Of a stretch of DNA of 64,000 bases, positions 9,145-17,959 are shown piece after piece (the first letter of the stretch is position 1; each line of letters opens with the position of its first letter). Source of the stretch: Paraburkholderia sp. PGU19 (GTDB lineage Bacteria > Pseudomonadota > Gammaproteobacteria > Burkholderiales > Burkholderiaceae); assembly GCF_013426915.1 (NCBI RefSeq), contig NZ_AP023181.1, positions 1,488,001 through 1,552,000 of the forward strand, read 5' to 3'. The notes below the pieces were generated by a model. That model ran no database searches and was not told the DNA's origin. It saw only the letters and a list, made by a program, of their open reading frames with translations. The position numbers and the translations under genes were made by a program.

Positions 9145-10002
9145 ATGCCCGACTCTTTGCAATTCGACATCGACCGCAGCTATCCGGGCCGCTGGACAAT
9201 CACCTTTTGCAATCCGCCGATCAATATGTTTGTTCCTGCGACGATCGTCGAATTGGGAACACTATTGACCGATCTTGAGACGGACCCGTCCGTGAAGGTC
9301 GTAGTGTTCCAGTCGGCGAACCCCGATTTTTTCGTCGCCCATCTTGACGTAGCCAAAGCAGCCGAACAGCCAGAGGTGCTGGGCCTTTGGCGCGACGTCG
9401 TACTGCGCCTCTCGTCCGCGCCAGTCGTGAGCATCGCCAAGATTCGCGGCCGCACGCGCGGTATCGGTAACGAGTTCGTGCTGGCCTGCGACATGCGTTT
9501 CGCCAGCAGGCAGGGTGCCCTATTCGGTAACCCCGAGGTCGGTGTCGGCCTGCTTCCAGGAGGTGGAGCGCTGGAATGGCTGCCGCGCGTGGTCGGCCGC
9601 TCGCGGGCACTTGAGATTGTCCTCAGCGCCGACGACTTCGATGCCGATGTCGCCGAACGCTATGGCTGGGTGAACCGCACGCTGGATGATGACGACCTCG
9701 ATTCCTTTGTCGATGCGCTTGTCGGGCGTCTCGCCTCATTCGACCGCGAAACACTCGGCGCGGCGAAAGCCCAGGTCAACCGGTTTGGGACGCCGACGGC
9801 TGCCGAACTCCAGTCGAGCATCGACCTGTTCTTCCCAGCCTTGGCCTCGCCAGGTGGACAAGCACGCCGCGCCAAGCTCCGTAGCCTGGCCTACGGAGTT
9901 CCGAGCGACTTCGAAATGAACTTCGGCAAGTACCTGCCTACGCTAGGGCGGGTGGGCGACGATGACACGGCCCCTCCGCTCGCTGGAACCCCAAAGGGCT
10001 GA
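9145..10002 (+). CDS. Enoyl-CoA hydratase/isomerase (crotonase) family protein
   Basis: A 285-residue crotonase-fold protein. The segment GIGNEFVLACDMRFAS near residue 110 contains the conserved acidic position and the oxyanion-hole turn, and NPEVGVGLLPGGGALEWLPRVVG is the second active-site loop. The family hydrates, isomerises or hydrolyses acyl-CoA thioesters, but several members without a CoA pathway nearby have other roles. Here the next genes are two Ohr peroxiredoxins, so a fatty-acid or detoxification role is equally possible. The GGAG ribosome site is well placed before the ATG at 9145. Confidence 0.82.
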   Translation: MPDSLQFDIDRSYPGRWTITFCNPPINMFVPATIVELGTLLTDLETDPSVKVVVFQSANPDFFVAHLDVAKAAEQPEVLGLWRDVVLRLSSAPVVSIAKIRGRTRGIGNEFVLACDMRFASRQGALFGNPEVGVGLLPGGGALEWLPRVVGRSRALEIVLSADDFDADVAERYGWVNRTLDDDDLDSFVDALVGRLASFDRETLGAAKAQVNRFGTPTAAELQSSIDLFFPALASPGGQARRAKLRSLAYGVPSDFEMNFGKYLPTLGRVGDDDTAPPLAGTPKG

Positions 10003-10265
10003 ACATCCTGGTGCAGTTCGAGCGGCGCCCGCTGACGCGGCGCGCCGCAGCAGTTCATGTAAATGCATGGCGGTGCCGGGTAGACAGGTCGAGCGGTACC
10101 GATCGCGAATGAGGCAGGTTATGCCGTCGGCAATTCGTCGAGCCCTGATACCGTCAGTCGCGGATTGAGCCTTTCGAGCACGCCTTCGAGCCATTCGCGA
10201 CTCGGCGAGCGCAACACCTCAATTTAAAGTGGCGTCTCCCATCCACGCATCGAAAGGAATCCAAC

Positions 10266-10712
10266 ATGACCACGATCGATAAAGTCCTCTTCTCGGGCAA
10301 TAGCCACGCTACCGTCAATCACGACCCCAATATCCAACGTGGTGAGCATGGCGTCCTCAACCTCGACTTGTCTGCTGATGGCGATGAAGGCCACCAGTTC
10401 GTCGGCACGGAGTTGCACCCGCGGGCCGAACAACTGTTTTCGGGCGCGTGGTCGGCCTGTTACATCAGCGCGTTCGAGATTGCCGCCTCGATGAAGAAGG
10501 TCAACCTGCCTTCGGACTATTCCGTCGACATCCAGGTCAGCATTGGCTCGATCGGTAACGGGTTTTGCCTCGCCGCGCAGTTCACCGTCCGCGCACCAGG
10601 TCTGGCATCGGAAACCATCGAATCGATTGCACTTCTCGCTCATCAGATCTGCCCCTACTCGAAGGCTGTTCACGGCAACATCGAGGTCGGCCTCAACGTG
10701 GTCACGGCGTAA
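10266..10712 (+). CDS. ohr: Ohr-family organic hydroperoxide reductase, copy 1
   Basis: A 148-residue thiol peroxidase of the OsmC/Ohr fold that reduces organic and fatty-acid hydroperoxides in the cytoplasm, usually with lipoylated proteins as reductant. The two redox cysteines are present: Cys65 in AWSACY and Cys129 in HQICPYS. The EQLF glutamate next to Cys65 is also conserved. The second copy lies 205 bases downstream and has cysteines at the same positions. The assignment to Ohr rather than OsmC rests on the HQICPYSKA motif and on the OhrR-type regulator at 12102-12563. An A/G-rich AAAGGAA precedes the ATG. Confidence 0.85.
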   Translation: MTTIDKVLFSGNSHATVNHDPNIQRGEHGVLNLDLSADGDEGHQFVGTELHPRAEQLFSGAWSACYISAFEIAASMKKVNLPSDYSVDIQVSIGSIGNGFCLAAQFTVRAPGLASETIESIALLAHQICPYSKAVHGNIEVGLNVVTA

Positions 10713-10846
10713 TCGGACAACGCACGCGCATCTCAGGCATTACATTGTGAAAACAGTGGACCAGCACAGAGCTTTCGTTCCTGTGTATTGCATCGCGCTT
10801 GCAACTTACCTGGATTGGCCTTGCAGTTTCATTTTTTGCTTTCATA

Positions 10847-10879
10847 TAACTCGCACGCGATCATATCGTTAGCGAGTTA
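10847..10879. promoter_or_regulatory. Composite palindrome upstream of the second ohr gene (OhrR operator candidate)
   Basis: Outer arms TAACTCGC and GCGAGTTA enclose a second dyad, CGAT-CAT-ATCG. The whole site is symmetric about one centre and ends about 38 bases before the ohr start at 10917. OhrR repressors bind long palindromes in ohr promoters, so this is the best candidate, although no equally good copy was found before the first ohr gene. Confidence 0.5.
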
Positions 10880-10916
10880 AATGATTCTGATATTCGTAGT
10901 TATGAAGGAAACCATC

Positions 10917-11363
10917 ATGGAAAAGATCGAGAAAGTCCTCGCTTTCGGTAACACTCACACCACGGTCAATCGAAATGCTGATCGCCAGCGGGGCGAGTTT
11001 GGCGTCTATGACCTCACACTGACAGCCCCCGGCGTTGAGAACCTCGAATTCATCGCAACTGAGCCGCACCCGCGAGCCGAGCAGCTCTTTGCTGGTGCCT
11101 GGTCGGCCTGTTACACCACCGTGTTCGGGATGGCAGCCCAGCTAAAGAAAGTAACGCTGCCGCGCGATTATTCGGTCGACATCAAGGTAAATATCGGGCA
11201 GACCGGTCCCGCGTGGTTCCTCGGCGCCCAGTTCACTGTACGCGTGCCGGGCCTCGAACAGAAAGTCGTGGAGTCAATCGCCCACCTTGCCCATCAGATC
11301 TGCCCGTACTCGAAGGCGGTGCGCGGCAACATTGAGGTCGTCACGAACGTCGTAACCGCGTAA
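10917..11363 (+). CDS. ohr: Ohr-family organic hydroperoxide reductase, copy 2
   Basis: A 148-residue paralogue of the preceding gene, with Cys65 and Cys129 in the same contexts (AWSACY and HQICPYS). The two proteins share length and order but differ at many surface positions, so the duplication is not recent. I chose the ATG at 10917, which has AAGGAA upstream and aligns with the first copy; an earlier in-frame ATG at 10881 would add 12 residues with no counterpart. A strong palindrome lies directly upstream. Peroxide-inducible expression through OhrR is expected. Confidence 0.85.
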   Translation: MEKIEKVLAFGNTHTTVNRNADRQRGEFGVYDLTLTAPGVENLEFIATEPHPRAEQLFAGAWSACYTTVFGMAAQLKKVTLPRDYSVDIKVNIGQTGPAWFLGAQFTVRVPGLEQKVVESIAHLAHQICPYSKAVRGNIEVVTNVVTA

Positions 11364-11509
11364 CCGGACGAGGGGCGCAATGCCCTCTTCACATACCGCT
11401 TGACGGTAATTCCCTCGCCAGCGGGGCCGCCGCGCCTTGTCACTCTTCGTGCGCGTCGGCCACAGCATCGGATGAGGTGTTGCCTACTTTATTCAGCAGG
11501 ACGGAAACC

Positions 11510-11902
11510 ATGTTTAGTCACGTAGTGGTCGGCACCAACGACCTGAAGACAGCAAAACGCTTTTACGATGCGCTGCTCGGCCCGATCGGTTATGGCGAAG
11601 GCCTAAGCGATGACAACGATCAGCGTCGGCGCTACGTTTATCGCGCCGAGACGTCGCTTTTCATCATCACCCAGCCGATCAACGGTCAGCCCGCCACTTC
11701 CGCCAACGGTGGAACCATCGGTTTTACCTGCCAGTCGTCCGAACAGGTAGACCAGTGGCATGCTGCGGGAATCGCCAATGGCGGAACTTCGGCTGAAGCT
11801 CCACCCGGGGTTCGTGAGACCGCATACGGCAACCTCTATCTCGCCTATCTGCGCGATCCAGACGGCAACAAGCTTGGCGCTCTGTATCGCGAGCCTCATT
11901 GA
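11510..11902 (+). CDS. VOC-family (glyoxalase-like) protein
   Basis: A 130-residue vicinal-oxygen-chelate protein. It starts MFSHVVVGTNDLKTAKRFYDALLG, a typical first beta-alpha unit, and ends AYLRDPDGNKLGALY, where the family places its second metal glutamate region (here the motif is DPDGNKLGA, so the glutamate seen in glyoxalase I is absent). Proteins of this kind include thiol transferases, dioxygenases and many of unknown role. The ATG at 11510 with GGAAAC upstream gives the expected N-terminus. It lies between the ohr genes and ohrR, so a role in peroxide or aldehyde stress is plausible. Confidence 0.82.
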   Translation: MFSHVVVGTNDLKTAKRFYDALLGPIGYGEGLSDDNDQRRRYVYRAETSLFIITQPINGQPATSANGGTIGFTCQSSEQVDQWHAAGIANGGTSAEAPPGVRETAYGNLYLAYLRDPDGNKLGALYREPH

Positions 11903-12101
11903 AGCGAACGATAGGGCATACAGCGAATGCTCAACCAATGGTGCCCCAGCGTAGAAAGCTCGGGGGCGCCGCAAGACCTCTACGCGACGTGGGATCACCG
12001 GTCGCACTCGAAGTGTTTGCGCCCTCGCGGTTTATTATTTTTCGTCGGTTGATCTTTCGTAAATCTTGCGAAACGTCAGGCACGGGTTCGAGAGGAAACA
12101 G

Positions 12102-12563
12102 ATGAAATCCCCTGATCAACTGGCACGAGCAAGTCTCAGGCTTTCCGATTACCTGTGCTTTGCGGTCTACTCCGCGAACCTGGCGTTTGGCAAGGCATAC
12201 AAGCCGATACTCAATAAGCTTGGGATTACTTACACGCAATACATCACACTCGTTGCGCTGTGGGAGACAGATAATCAGACCGTCGGCGTACTGGGCGAAC
12301 GGCTTTTTCTTGAATCGAACACGCTTACGCCGATCTTGAAGAAGCTCCAGAGGATGGGCTACCTGGAAAGGCAGCGTGACCCTGAAGACGAGCGTCAGGT
12401 GCGAATCCTCCTGACAAAAAGCGGGCGATACTTGTGCGAAAAGGCCCTGACGATGAATCTCTCACAGTTGGCGGACCTGGCACCGGCCAAGTTCGCAAAT
12501 GCACAAAAGGCTGTCGTGGCGCTGCGCAATGAGCTCGTTGCGCTTGTCAAACACAGCAACTGA
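12102..12563 (+). CDS. ohrR: MarR/OhrR-family organic peroxide sensor
   Basis: A 153-residue winged-helix repressor. Cys19 in the segment SDYLCFAVYSANLAF matches the single sensing cysteine of OhrR, whose oxidation releases DNA. The wing and recognition helix occupy roughly residues 55-105 (LFLESNTLTPILKKLQRMGYLERQRDPEDERQ). The ATG at 12102 follows GAGAGGAAACAG. In known systems OhrR represses ohr, and the two ohr genes lie just upstream on the same strand. A TTTCG-N9-CGAAA dyad around 12055-12075 may be its own operator. The assignment is firm at family level and good at subfamily level. Confidence 0.87.
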   Translation: MKSPDQLARASLRLSDYLCFAVYSANLAFGKAYKPILNKLGITYTQYITLVALWETDNQTVGVLGERLFLESNTLTPILKKLQRMGYLERQRDPEDERQVRILLTKSGRYLCEKALTMNLSQLADLAPAKFANAQKAVVALRNELVALVKHSN

Positions 12564-12607
12564 GTGCGGGATGGTCGTCTTACAGAGATCAAACAAGGAG
12601 GTCCGAT

Positions 12608-13567
12608 ATGCAAGATCAGACCGACTGGCTCACCCGTTTCATGGAACTCGTGACCATCACGGGGAAAGTGGAAGTTCGCTGTGCAATGCGAATGCCGTGG
12701 GCAATCGAATACGCCCAGGCCGGAGCGCAAGAAATGCCGTACCACGTCGTACTGACGGGCACGGCCGTATTCGAGAACCGGGAAAGCGGCTCAACCTGCG
12801 AACTGCGGCCAGGCGACATCGCTTTGCTGCCGCACGGTTCGGCGCACGCGTTACATGACGGCAGCGGCGGCGCACCGGCACCGACCAGGGTTCGCACGTC
12901 GGGCAGTCTCCTTATCAACGAAAGTAGCGGCGACGGCGAGGCATTCGATATGTTGTGCGGGCGGTTTGTCGTCGCGCCGCCTCATGACCGGTTGATCCGG
13001 AGCTACCTGCCAATGGAACTCGTGGTTAGCACCGAAGATATCGGCATCGCCACACAAAGTCTGCCGCAAGCCGAACGCCTGAGCCGACTGGTCGCGCTGA
13101 TGCGCGCTGAAGCGATGGACAACGAAGTGGGCAGCGGCGCCGTGCTAAACGCCCTTTCGTCTGCGCTGTTTGCGTTGACGCTACGGGCAGCGGGCGAGGC
13201 GGGTCAAGGGCGCACCGGGGTGCTGGCGCTTGCCGCCCACCCAAGGCTCGCAGCGGCCGCCGCTGCCATGTTCAGCGAGCCAGCCCGGGCATGGACGCTT
13301 CCTGAACTGGCGGGACTTTGCAGCATGTCTAGCGCCACGTTCAAGCGGCATTTCCAGGCCAGTCTGGGCCGTTCCGCGATGGATCTGCTAACCGATATAC
13401 GGATGAGCGCAGCAGCAAATGCCCTGCGAAAATCCACTTCGTCCACCGAGGCGGTCGCCGATCTGGTCGGATACCAGTCGGTGTCCGCCTTTCGACGGGT
13501 ATTCACTGAGCGGATGGGCGTGACGCCCGGCGACTGGCGGCAACTTCACCGCGCAAGCGCGGAATAA
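12608..13567 (+). CDS. AraC-family regulator with cupin sensor domain
   Basis: A 319-residue transcription factor. The N-terminal two thirds is a cupin-like ligand domain (LRPGDIALLPHGSAHALHDGSG near residue 65) and the C-terminal hundred residues carry two helix-turn-helix motifs (WTLPELAGLCSMSSATFKRHF and TEAVADLVGYQSVSAFRRVFTERMG). AAGGAGG lies just before the ATG at 12608. Such regulators usually control an adjacent reductase or oxidoreductase gene in response to a small aldehyde or quinone. The gene follows ohrR by 44 bases on the same strand and may be co-transcribed with it. Confidence 0.87.
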   Translation: MQDQTDWLTRFMELVTITGKVEVRCAMRMPWAIEYAQAGAQEMPYHVVLTGTAVFENRESGSTCELRPGDIALLPHGSAHALHDGSGGAPAPTRVRTSGSLLINESSGDGEAFDMLCGRFVVAPPHDRLIRSYLPMELVVSTEDIGIATQSLPQAERLSRLVALMRAEAMDNEVGSGAVLNALSSALFALTLRAAGEAGQGRTGVLALAAHPRLAAAAAAMFSEPARAWTLPELAGLCSMSSATFKRHFQASLGRSAMDLLTDIRMSAAANALRKSTSSTEAVADLVGYQSVSAFRRVFTERMGVTPGDWRQLHRASAE

Positions 13568-14041
13568 CAGCGAGCGTGCCAATGGCCAATTGAAGCGGAG
13601 CCGCCGCTACACATCCCGGCTTCTAAGCGGGAATGTCGCGTCTCAGATCAGGATCTGCTTGTCGAACGAAATCGGGGCCTCCGTTGGTGCCGTGCAGGAA
13701 GTAGTCAACTAGTCTGAGAACTGCTGTACTGAGGGGTGGCGTCCATCGACGAGGTGCATCAAACCGCTGCCGCACCCAACGCCGTGGCGAACGAGACGGG
13801 TTTCTTGCCCGCTTCGCATAAAACGCTTCATCGGATTGTCCAACACCTCCAACGTATCCGGCTTCAATTAGCTGGGTACCTGACTATCCTCGGCAACATG
13901 GCGCTCGCCCACCCGGTCCTTGCCGAACGACCCTATATCCCGCGCTCGCATATGCTGAATTAACAGCGCGCACCTATGCTTTTATAAATTCGTTACACGG
14001 CAAGTAAGAAAATTTCAAGCCTAAAGAAAGCGAGGTTGTGC
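13568..14041. other. Gene-free stretch after the AraC regulator
   Basis: About 470 bases with no convincing gene. A 75-codon plus-strand frame at 13736-13963 has no ribosome site or recognisable motif. The last 90 bases are A/T-rich (around TTTTATAAATTCG) and look like a promoter for the small gene that follows. Confidence 0.45.
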
Positions 14042-14266
14042 ATGCTTCGGTTGAGATTTCGTCAATACACAAGTACGGCAGAAACTGTCGCGGCAACGCC
14101 CGTGGACAGAAGCATCATCGCGGGCCGTCAAATCCAGCACCGCTGGTGCGTCGGAACAGCAATCGCCGCTGGCGTTCTAGGGTTGCTGGCGATCAGCCTG
14201 GGCTTTGCTACGTTCGGAATCTCCGTCTATATCGCTGCGATTTTGCCGTTCGCGTTCTTTTCGTAG
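14042..14266 (+). CDS. Possible small membrane protein
   Basis: A 74-residue frame with a basic N-terminal half (MLRLRFRQYTSTAETV) and a hydrophobic C-terminal half (GTAIAAGVLGLLAISLGFATFGISVYIAAIL) able to span the membrane once or twice. The ATG at 14042 has a GCGAGG ribosome site at normal spacing and an A/T-rich promoter-like stretch upstream, which is why I keep it. No homologue is recognised and codon bias is weak evidence at this length. It could be a spurious frame. Confidence 0.35.
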   Translation: MLRLRFRQYTSTAETVAATPVDRSIIAGRQIQHRWCVGTAIAAGVLGLLAISLGFATFGISVYIAAILPFAFFS

Positions 14267-14481
14267 ACGGTTGACGCAAGCGCTTGCAGGAATGCGCCAG
14301 GTGGTCGGGGGCGGCAACCGCACGAAGTGCATGAATCGTGCATACACCGAACGTGTTTCTGCGAGCGCTTGCGACAGCGTTGCGCTACTTGCGATGAGCG
14401 CGTCTCGATCGTGCCGGATCTCCCGAATCCCTCGCCATTGGACTGAAACGTGTTGGACTCGCACTGGGACCCAACGGTTAC

Positions 14482-14499
14482 TGTTGACAATAAACAAAA
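14482..14499 (+). promoter_or_regulatory. Motif shared with the phn divergent promoter (GntR site candidate)
   Basis: TGTTGACAATAAACAAAA lies about 60 bases before the GntR start. It matches the sequence at 22056-22073 (TGTTGACAATCTACAAAG) at 15 of 18 positions. The match between the regulator's own promoter and the promoter of its likely target operons suggests a common operator, though TTGACA is also a -35 consensus. Confidence 0.5.
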
Positions 14500-14557
14500 T
14501 GCGCCGCAATGTTTGCGCAGATGATATGTAACCGCCGACACTCCGGGATCGATCTCC

Positions 14558-15286
14558 ATGACCGACAACAACAACCTGCCCGATGCCTTCGAACTTCTGC
14601 GTCGACAATCCCTCGCGATGCTCGTGCAGGAAAGTCTTCACCGCAGCATTCTGTCGGGCGAGTTCGCGCCCGGCGAAAAGCTCAACGAAGTCGAAATCGC
14701 CACACGCCTGGGCGTGTCGCGTGGCCCCGTGCGCGAAGCCTTCCGCGCGCTGGAGGCGTCCGGGCTACTGAAGACCGAAAAGAACCGAGGCGTGATCGTA
14801 CGTGTCGTGTCGCTGCGGGAAGCGGAAGAAATTTACGAAGTACGCGCGATGCTCGACGAATCGGTCGTCCGGAAGCTCGCAAATAACATGCGGCCGGAAA
14901 CGCTCACCACGTTGAAGGGCATCATCACGGCGATGAAAACGGCGAAGAAAACACGCGATCTCGCGCGCTACACAGAGCTGAATGTCCAGTTGCACGGTGC
15001 GATGGTCGAAGGCGTCGGCAATCAGCATCTTATCGCGACGTATCGCCAGCTCGTGCTGCAACTCGGCTTGTTGCGCCAGGCGGCGATCGAAACGGATCAA
15101 AGCGCGTTGAGCGAATCCGTCGTCGAGCACGAGAAGATCGTCAACGCGCTCGCAAGCGGCGATGAAGACCGCGCGGTCGCGCTCGTGCGCGAGCATGTCG
15201 CGCACGGTATCGCCAGGATGCGGCGCGCGCATGAGCGCTGGATCGAGGCCGCGCGTTCTAACGGGGCATCCGTCGCAGAGGCGTAG
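14558..15286 (+). CDS. GntR/FCD-family regulator of phosphonate use
   Basis: A 242-residue FadR-type repressor. The winged helix-turn-helix is at about residues 25-80 (LHRSILSGEFAPGEKLNEVEIATRLGVSRGPVREAFRALEASGLL) and the C-terminal all-helical FCD domain follows, with IYEVRAMLDESVVRKLA, a histidine in LNVQLHGAMVEG, and VVEHEKIVNALASGDEDRA for metal or ligand binding. It converges with the phn import operon and shares a promoter motif with the phnS-phnA intergenic region, so AEP or a pathway intermediate is the likely effector. The ribosome site is weak. The role is inferred from position. Confidence 0.85.
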   Translation: MTDNNNLPDAFELLRRQSLAMLVQESLHRSILSGEFAPGEKLNEVEIATRLGVSRGPVREAFRALEASGLLKTEKNRGVIVRVVSLREAEEIYEVRAMLDESVVRKLANNMRPETLTTLKGIITAMKTAKKTRDLARYTELNVQLHGAMVEGVGNQHLIATYRQLVLQLGLLRQAAIETDQSALSESVVEHEKIVNALASGDEDRAVALVREHVAHGIARMRRAHERWIEAARSNGASVAEA

Positions 15287-15309
15287 AGAGTACAGCCGAC
15301 TACGCCTGA

Positions 15310-16698
15310 CTACGCTTTGTCCGATTTGCCCGCCGCGCTCGCAAACCGGCTCAGCCACCGGTCAACCAGCCACGGCTGCCTGTCCTCGTCCTCGGCGCGC
15401 TCCTTGCGGCGAATCGCATTGCGCACGGTGATCGAACCGACATACCGTACCGGCTCCGGCGGAAAGTGACCCAACGGTCCACGCGTCAACGGGCTGCGTG
15501 TCCACGCGTTGTCGAGTCCCAACACCAGCGAAGACAGAATCTGTCCGCCCATGTAAGTCGGTCCCACGCCGTTGCCCGAATAGCCGAAACCATAGAACAC
15601 ATTGGGTGCGTCGTCGAGTCTGCCGAAGAACGGAAAGCCCGTCACCGACCGATCCGAAGGACCGTTCCAGCTCGCTGTCACTGGCACCTCGCGCAACGCG
15701 GGAAAGAATGCATGCAGGCCGCGTGTCAGCTCGGCTTCATACTGCGAGCGCTGATCGAATACGGGCGCAATCCGGCCGCGCCACGCAAACGTGTTGCCGC
15801 CCTTGCCCAGCATCAGTCGCCCGTCGGGCGTGCTGCGGTAGTAGTAGACGAAGATGCGCGAATCGAGCACCGATACGCCGTCCATCAGGCCGCTGCGCGC
15901 CAGCAGTTCGGGGCACTTCTCCGTGACGATCATGTCGCTGGAGACGATTGCGAGCGTGCGTTCGAATTGCCTGAAGCGGCTCGCCATCCAGGCATTGATG
16001 GCGAGCACGAGCTTGCCGGCCGTTACGCTTCCCGACGGCGTGCGTACCGTCACGCGCTCACCGCCTGAAAAGTCGAGCATCGGCGTGCGTTCGTAGATGC
16101 GTATGCCCATTTCGAGCGCGACCCGCCGCAAGCCGCGCACGAGCTTGCCGGGATGCACCGTCGCCGCCGTAGGCGAAAACACGCCGCCCAGATTGCGCGC
16201 CGAGCCGGAACGCCGCGCCACCTCATCGGGTGAAACGTCATGATAGGAATGGATGCCGTGATCGCGCAGCGCGGCGATGACGGGGTCCAGTGCGCCCATC
16301 TGCGCGCGCGAAGTCGCCGTATAGAGCGTGCCGTCCATGCGCAGTTCGGCATCGATACGATGCGCCGCGCAGAAATCGCGGATGCGGTGAACGGCTTCTT
16401 CGGATGCCTTGACCAGCCGCAGCGCTTCCGCTTCGCCGAACAGGCGGCGCAACGTGAAGAACTTCGTGGACCACGTCAGCATGCAGCCGCCGTTGCGGCC
16501 GCTCGCGCCCGCGCCGCAAAGATCGCTTTCGACGATCACGATATCGATGTCGGGCTTGAGCAGCTTCGCCTGAATGGCTGTCCACAGTCCCGTATAGCCG
16601 CCACCGACGATACACACATCGGCCGTAGTCGCGCCTTGCAAGGCAGGTGACAATTCACCATCGGAGAAAAGCGCCTGTTCGATCCAGAAGGGTCGCAT
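15310..16698 (-). CDS. FAD-dependent amine oxidase/dehydrogenase (DAO family) in the phosphonate operon
   Basis: A 462-residue flavoprotein of the D-amino-acid-oxidase superfamily. The FAD-binding site is TADVCIVGGGYTGLWTAIQA followed by the acidic end IVIVESD, and the GASGRNGGCM motif follows. The C-terminal FAD contact is NVFYGFGYSGNGVGPTYMGGQI. The protein resembles OrdL-type oxidases of secondary or primary amines. As the last gene of phnS-T-U-W on the minus strand it probably oxidises an AEP analogue, such as an N-methylated AEP, to give AEP or phosphonoacetaldehyde. That substrate is an inference. I chose the ATG at 16698 (MRPFWIEQALF); an in-frame ATG at 16758 is possible. Confidence 0.82.
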   Translation of the reverse strand: MRPFWIEQALFSDGELSPALQGATTADVCIVGGGYTGLWTAIQAKLLKPDIDIVIVESDLCGAGASGRNGGCMLTWSTKFFTLRRLFGEAEALRLVKASEEAVHRIRDFCAAHRIDAELRMDGTLYTATSRAQMGALDPVIAALRDHGIHSYHDVSPDEVARRSGSARNLGGVFSPTAATVHPGKLVRGLRRVALEMGIRIYERTPMLDFSGGERVTVRTPSGSVTAGKLVLAINAWMASRFRQFERTLAIVSSDMIVTEKCPELLARSGLMDGVSVLDSRIFVYYYRSTPDGRLMLGKGGNTFAWRGRIAPVFDQRSQYEAELTRGLHAFFPALREVPVTASWNGPSDRSVTGFPFFGRLDDAPNVFYGFGYSGNGVGPTYMGGQILSSLVLGLDNAWTRSPLTRGPLGHFPPEPVRYVGSITVRNAIRRKERAEDEDRQPWLVDRWLSRFASAAGKSDKA

Positions 16699-16793
16699 GT
16701 TTGCTCGCAGAATTGGTTTGCCGAAAGCCGCGGCGATGATCGAAGACTTCGCGCCCATGAAACCGCGCGAAGTCTTCGATACGGTCAGTCAAG

Positions 16794-17924
16794 TCACGCA
16801 AGTGCTTTCGGCGACACTTGCGAAATGCCCATCGCCTTCAGTGTGTCCGCGATTGCCGCAACGGCGCCGGGAATACCTGCTTCGCCGAAGTGCCCAATGC
16901 ACCCGACGCGGAACGTTTCGATCTGCGTCAGCTTGCCGGGATAGAGGATATAGCCGCGCTTCTTCACCTCCTGATAGAAGGTTTTGAAGTCGTAGGCGGG
17001 ATCGTCGGGGGCATGGAACGTCACGATGATCGGCGCCTGAATCGACGGGTCGAGAAACGGCCTGAACCCCAGTTCCGCCATGCCGTCGATCAGCGCGCGG
17101 CAGTTGCGCATATACCGTGCGCCACGCGCTTCGAGACCGCCCTCCTCGACGTACTGCGCGATGGCCTGATCGAGCGCTGCGACGACATGCGTCGGCGGCG
17201 TGAAGCGCCATTGCGTCGTGCGGTTCATGTAGGCCCATTGATCGTAGAGATCCATCGCGAGCGAATGGCTGTTGCCTTCACAGCGCTCGAGCGTGCTGCG
17301 CCGGACGATCACGAATCCCATGCCGGGCACCCCTTCCAGGCACTTGCCCGACGCAGCGACGACGGCATCGAACGGCGTCTGGCGTGCGTCGATATCGATC
17401 GCGCCGAACGAACTCATCGCGTCGACGATCAGGCTGCGTCCATGCTTCGCCACCACCATCGCGATCTCATGCAACGGATTGAGCACGCCCGCGCCCGTTT
17501 CACAATGGACCAGCGCGACATGCGTGATGCTGGGGTCGGCTGCGAGTGCGCGGTCGATGTCGGCGGGTTTGACCTGCGTGTCTTCCGCGTAGTCGATGGT
17601 CTGATGGCGCCGTCCGAGCGCCCGGCAAATCTTCGCGATGCGCTGACAATAAGCGCCGTTGTTCGGCACCAGCACATGGCCGTCGCGCGGAACCAGCGTG
17701 CCAATGGCCGCTTCGACCGAAAACGTGCCGCTGCCTTGCAAGGGCACGCACTCGTGTGTGTCTTCGCCATGCACGATGCGCAGCGTCTCGCGGCGAATCC
17801 GTGCGGTGATCTGGTTGAAGTCGCCATCCCACGATCCCCAGTCGCGCAGCATGGCGTCGCGCGTGCGATCAGACGTGGTGAGCGGACCGGGAGTGAGCAA
17901 AATCGGTTGACGGGGCAGATTCAC
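16794..17924 (-). CDS. phnW: 2-aminoethylphosphonate:pyruvate transaminase
   Basis: A 376-residue class V PLP aminotransferase that converts AEP and pyruvate to phosphonoacetaldehyde and L-alanine. The PLP lysine is Lys194 in [11 protein letters not shown] and the ring-nitrogen aspartate is Asp168 in [10 protein letters not shown]; both are at the positions I know from the Salmonella enzyme. The N-terminus is [11 protein letters not shown], typical of PhnW. The start is a GTG at 17924 with AAGGAG seven bases upstream; earlier in-frame starts lie inside the permease gene. Since PhnA and PhnY but no PhnX are present, phosphonoacetaldehyde must be oxidised rather than hydrolysed. Confidence 0.95.
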   Translation of the reverse strand: MNLPRQPILLTPGPLTTSDRTRDAMLRDWGSWDGDFNQITARIRRETLRIVHGEDTHECVPLQGSGTFSVEAAIGTLVPRDGHVLVPNNGAYCQRIAKICRALGRRHQTIDYAEDTQVKPADIDRALAADPSITHVALVHCETGAGVLNPLHEIAMVVAKHGRSLIVDAMSSFGAIDIDARQTPFDAVVAASGKCLEGVPGMGFVIVRRSTLERCEGNSHSLAMDLYDQWAYMNRTTQWRFTPPTHVVAALDQAIAQYVEEGGLEARGARYMRNCRALIDGMAELGFRPFLDPSIQAPIIVTFHAPDDPAYDFKTFYQEVKKRGYILYPGKLTQIETFRVGCIGHFGEAGIPGAVAAIADTLKAMGISQVSPKALA

Positions 17925-17959
17925 GGCATCTCCTTGATGGAAACGATGAAAAGTTCGGT

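Noticed and set aside
13736..13963. 75-codon plus-strand frame after the AraC gene, considered as a remnant gene
   Set aside because: No ribosome site and no recognisable family in any frame.
16696..16758. Upstream ATG at 16758 for the FAD amine oxidase
   Set aside because: It adds 20 residues without a clear ribosome site; MRPFWIEQ at 16698 resembles the usual N-terminus of the family, though neither start is proven.
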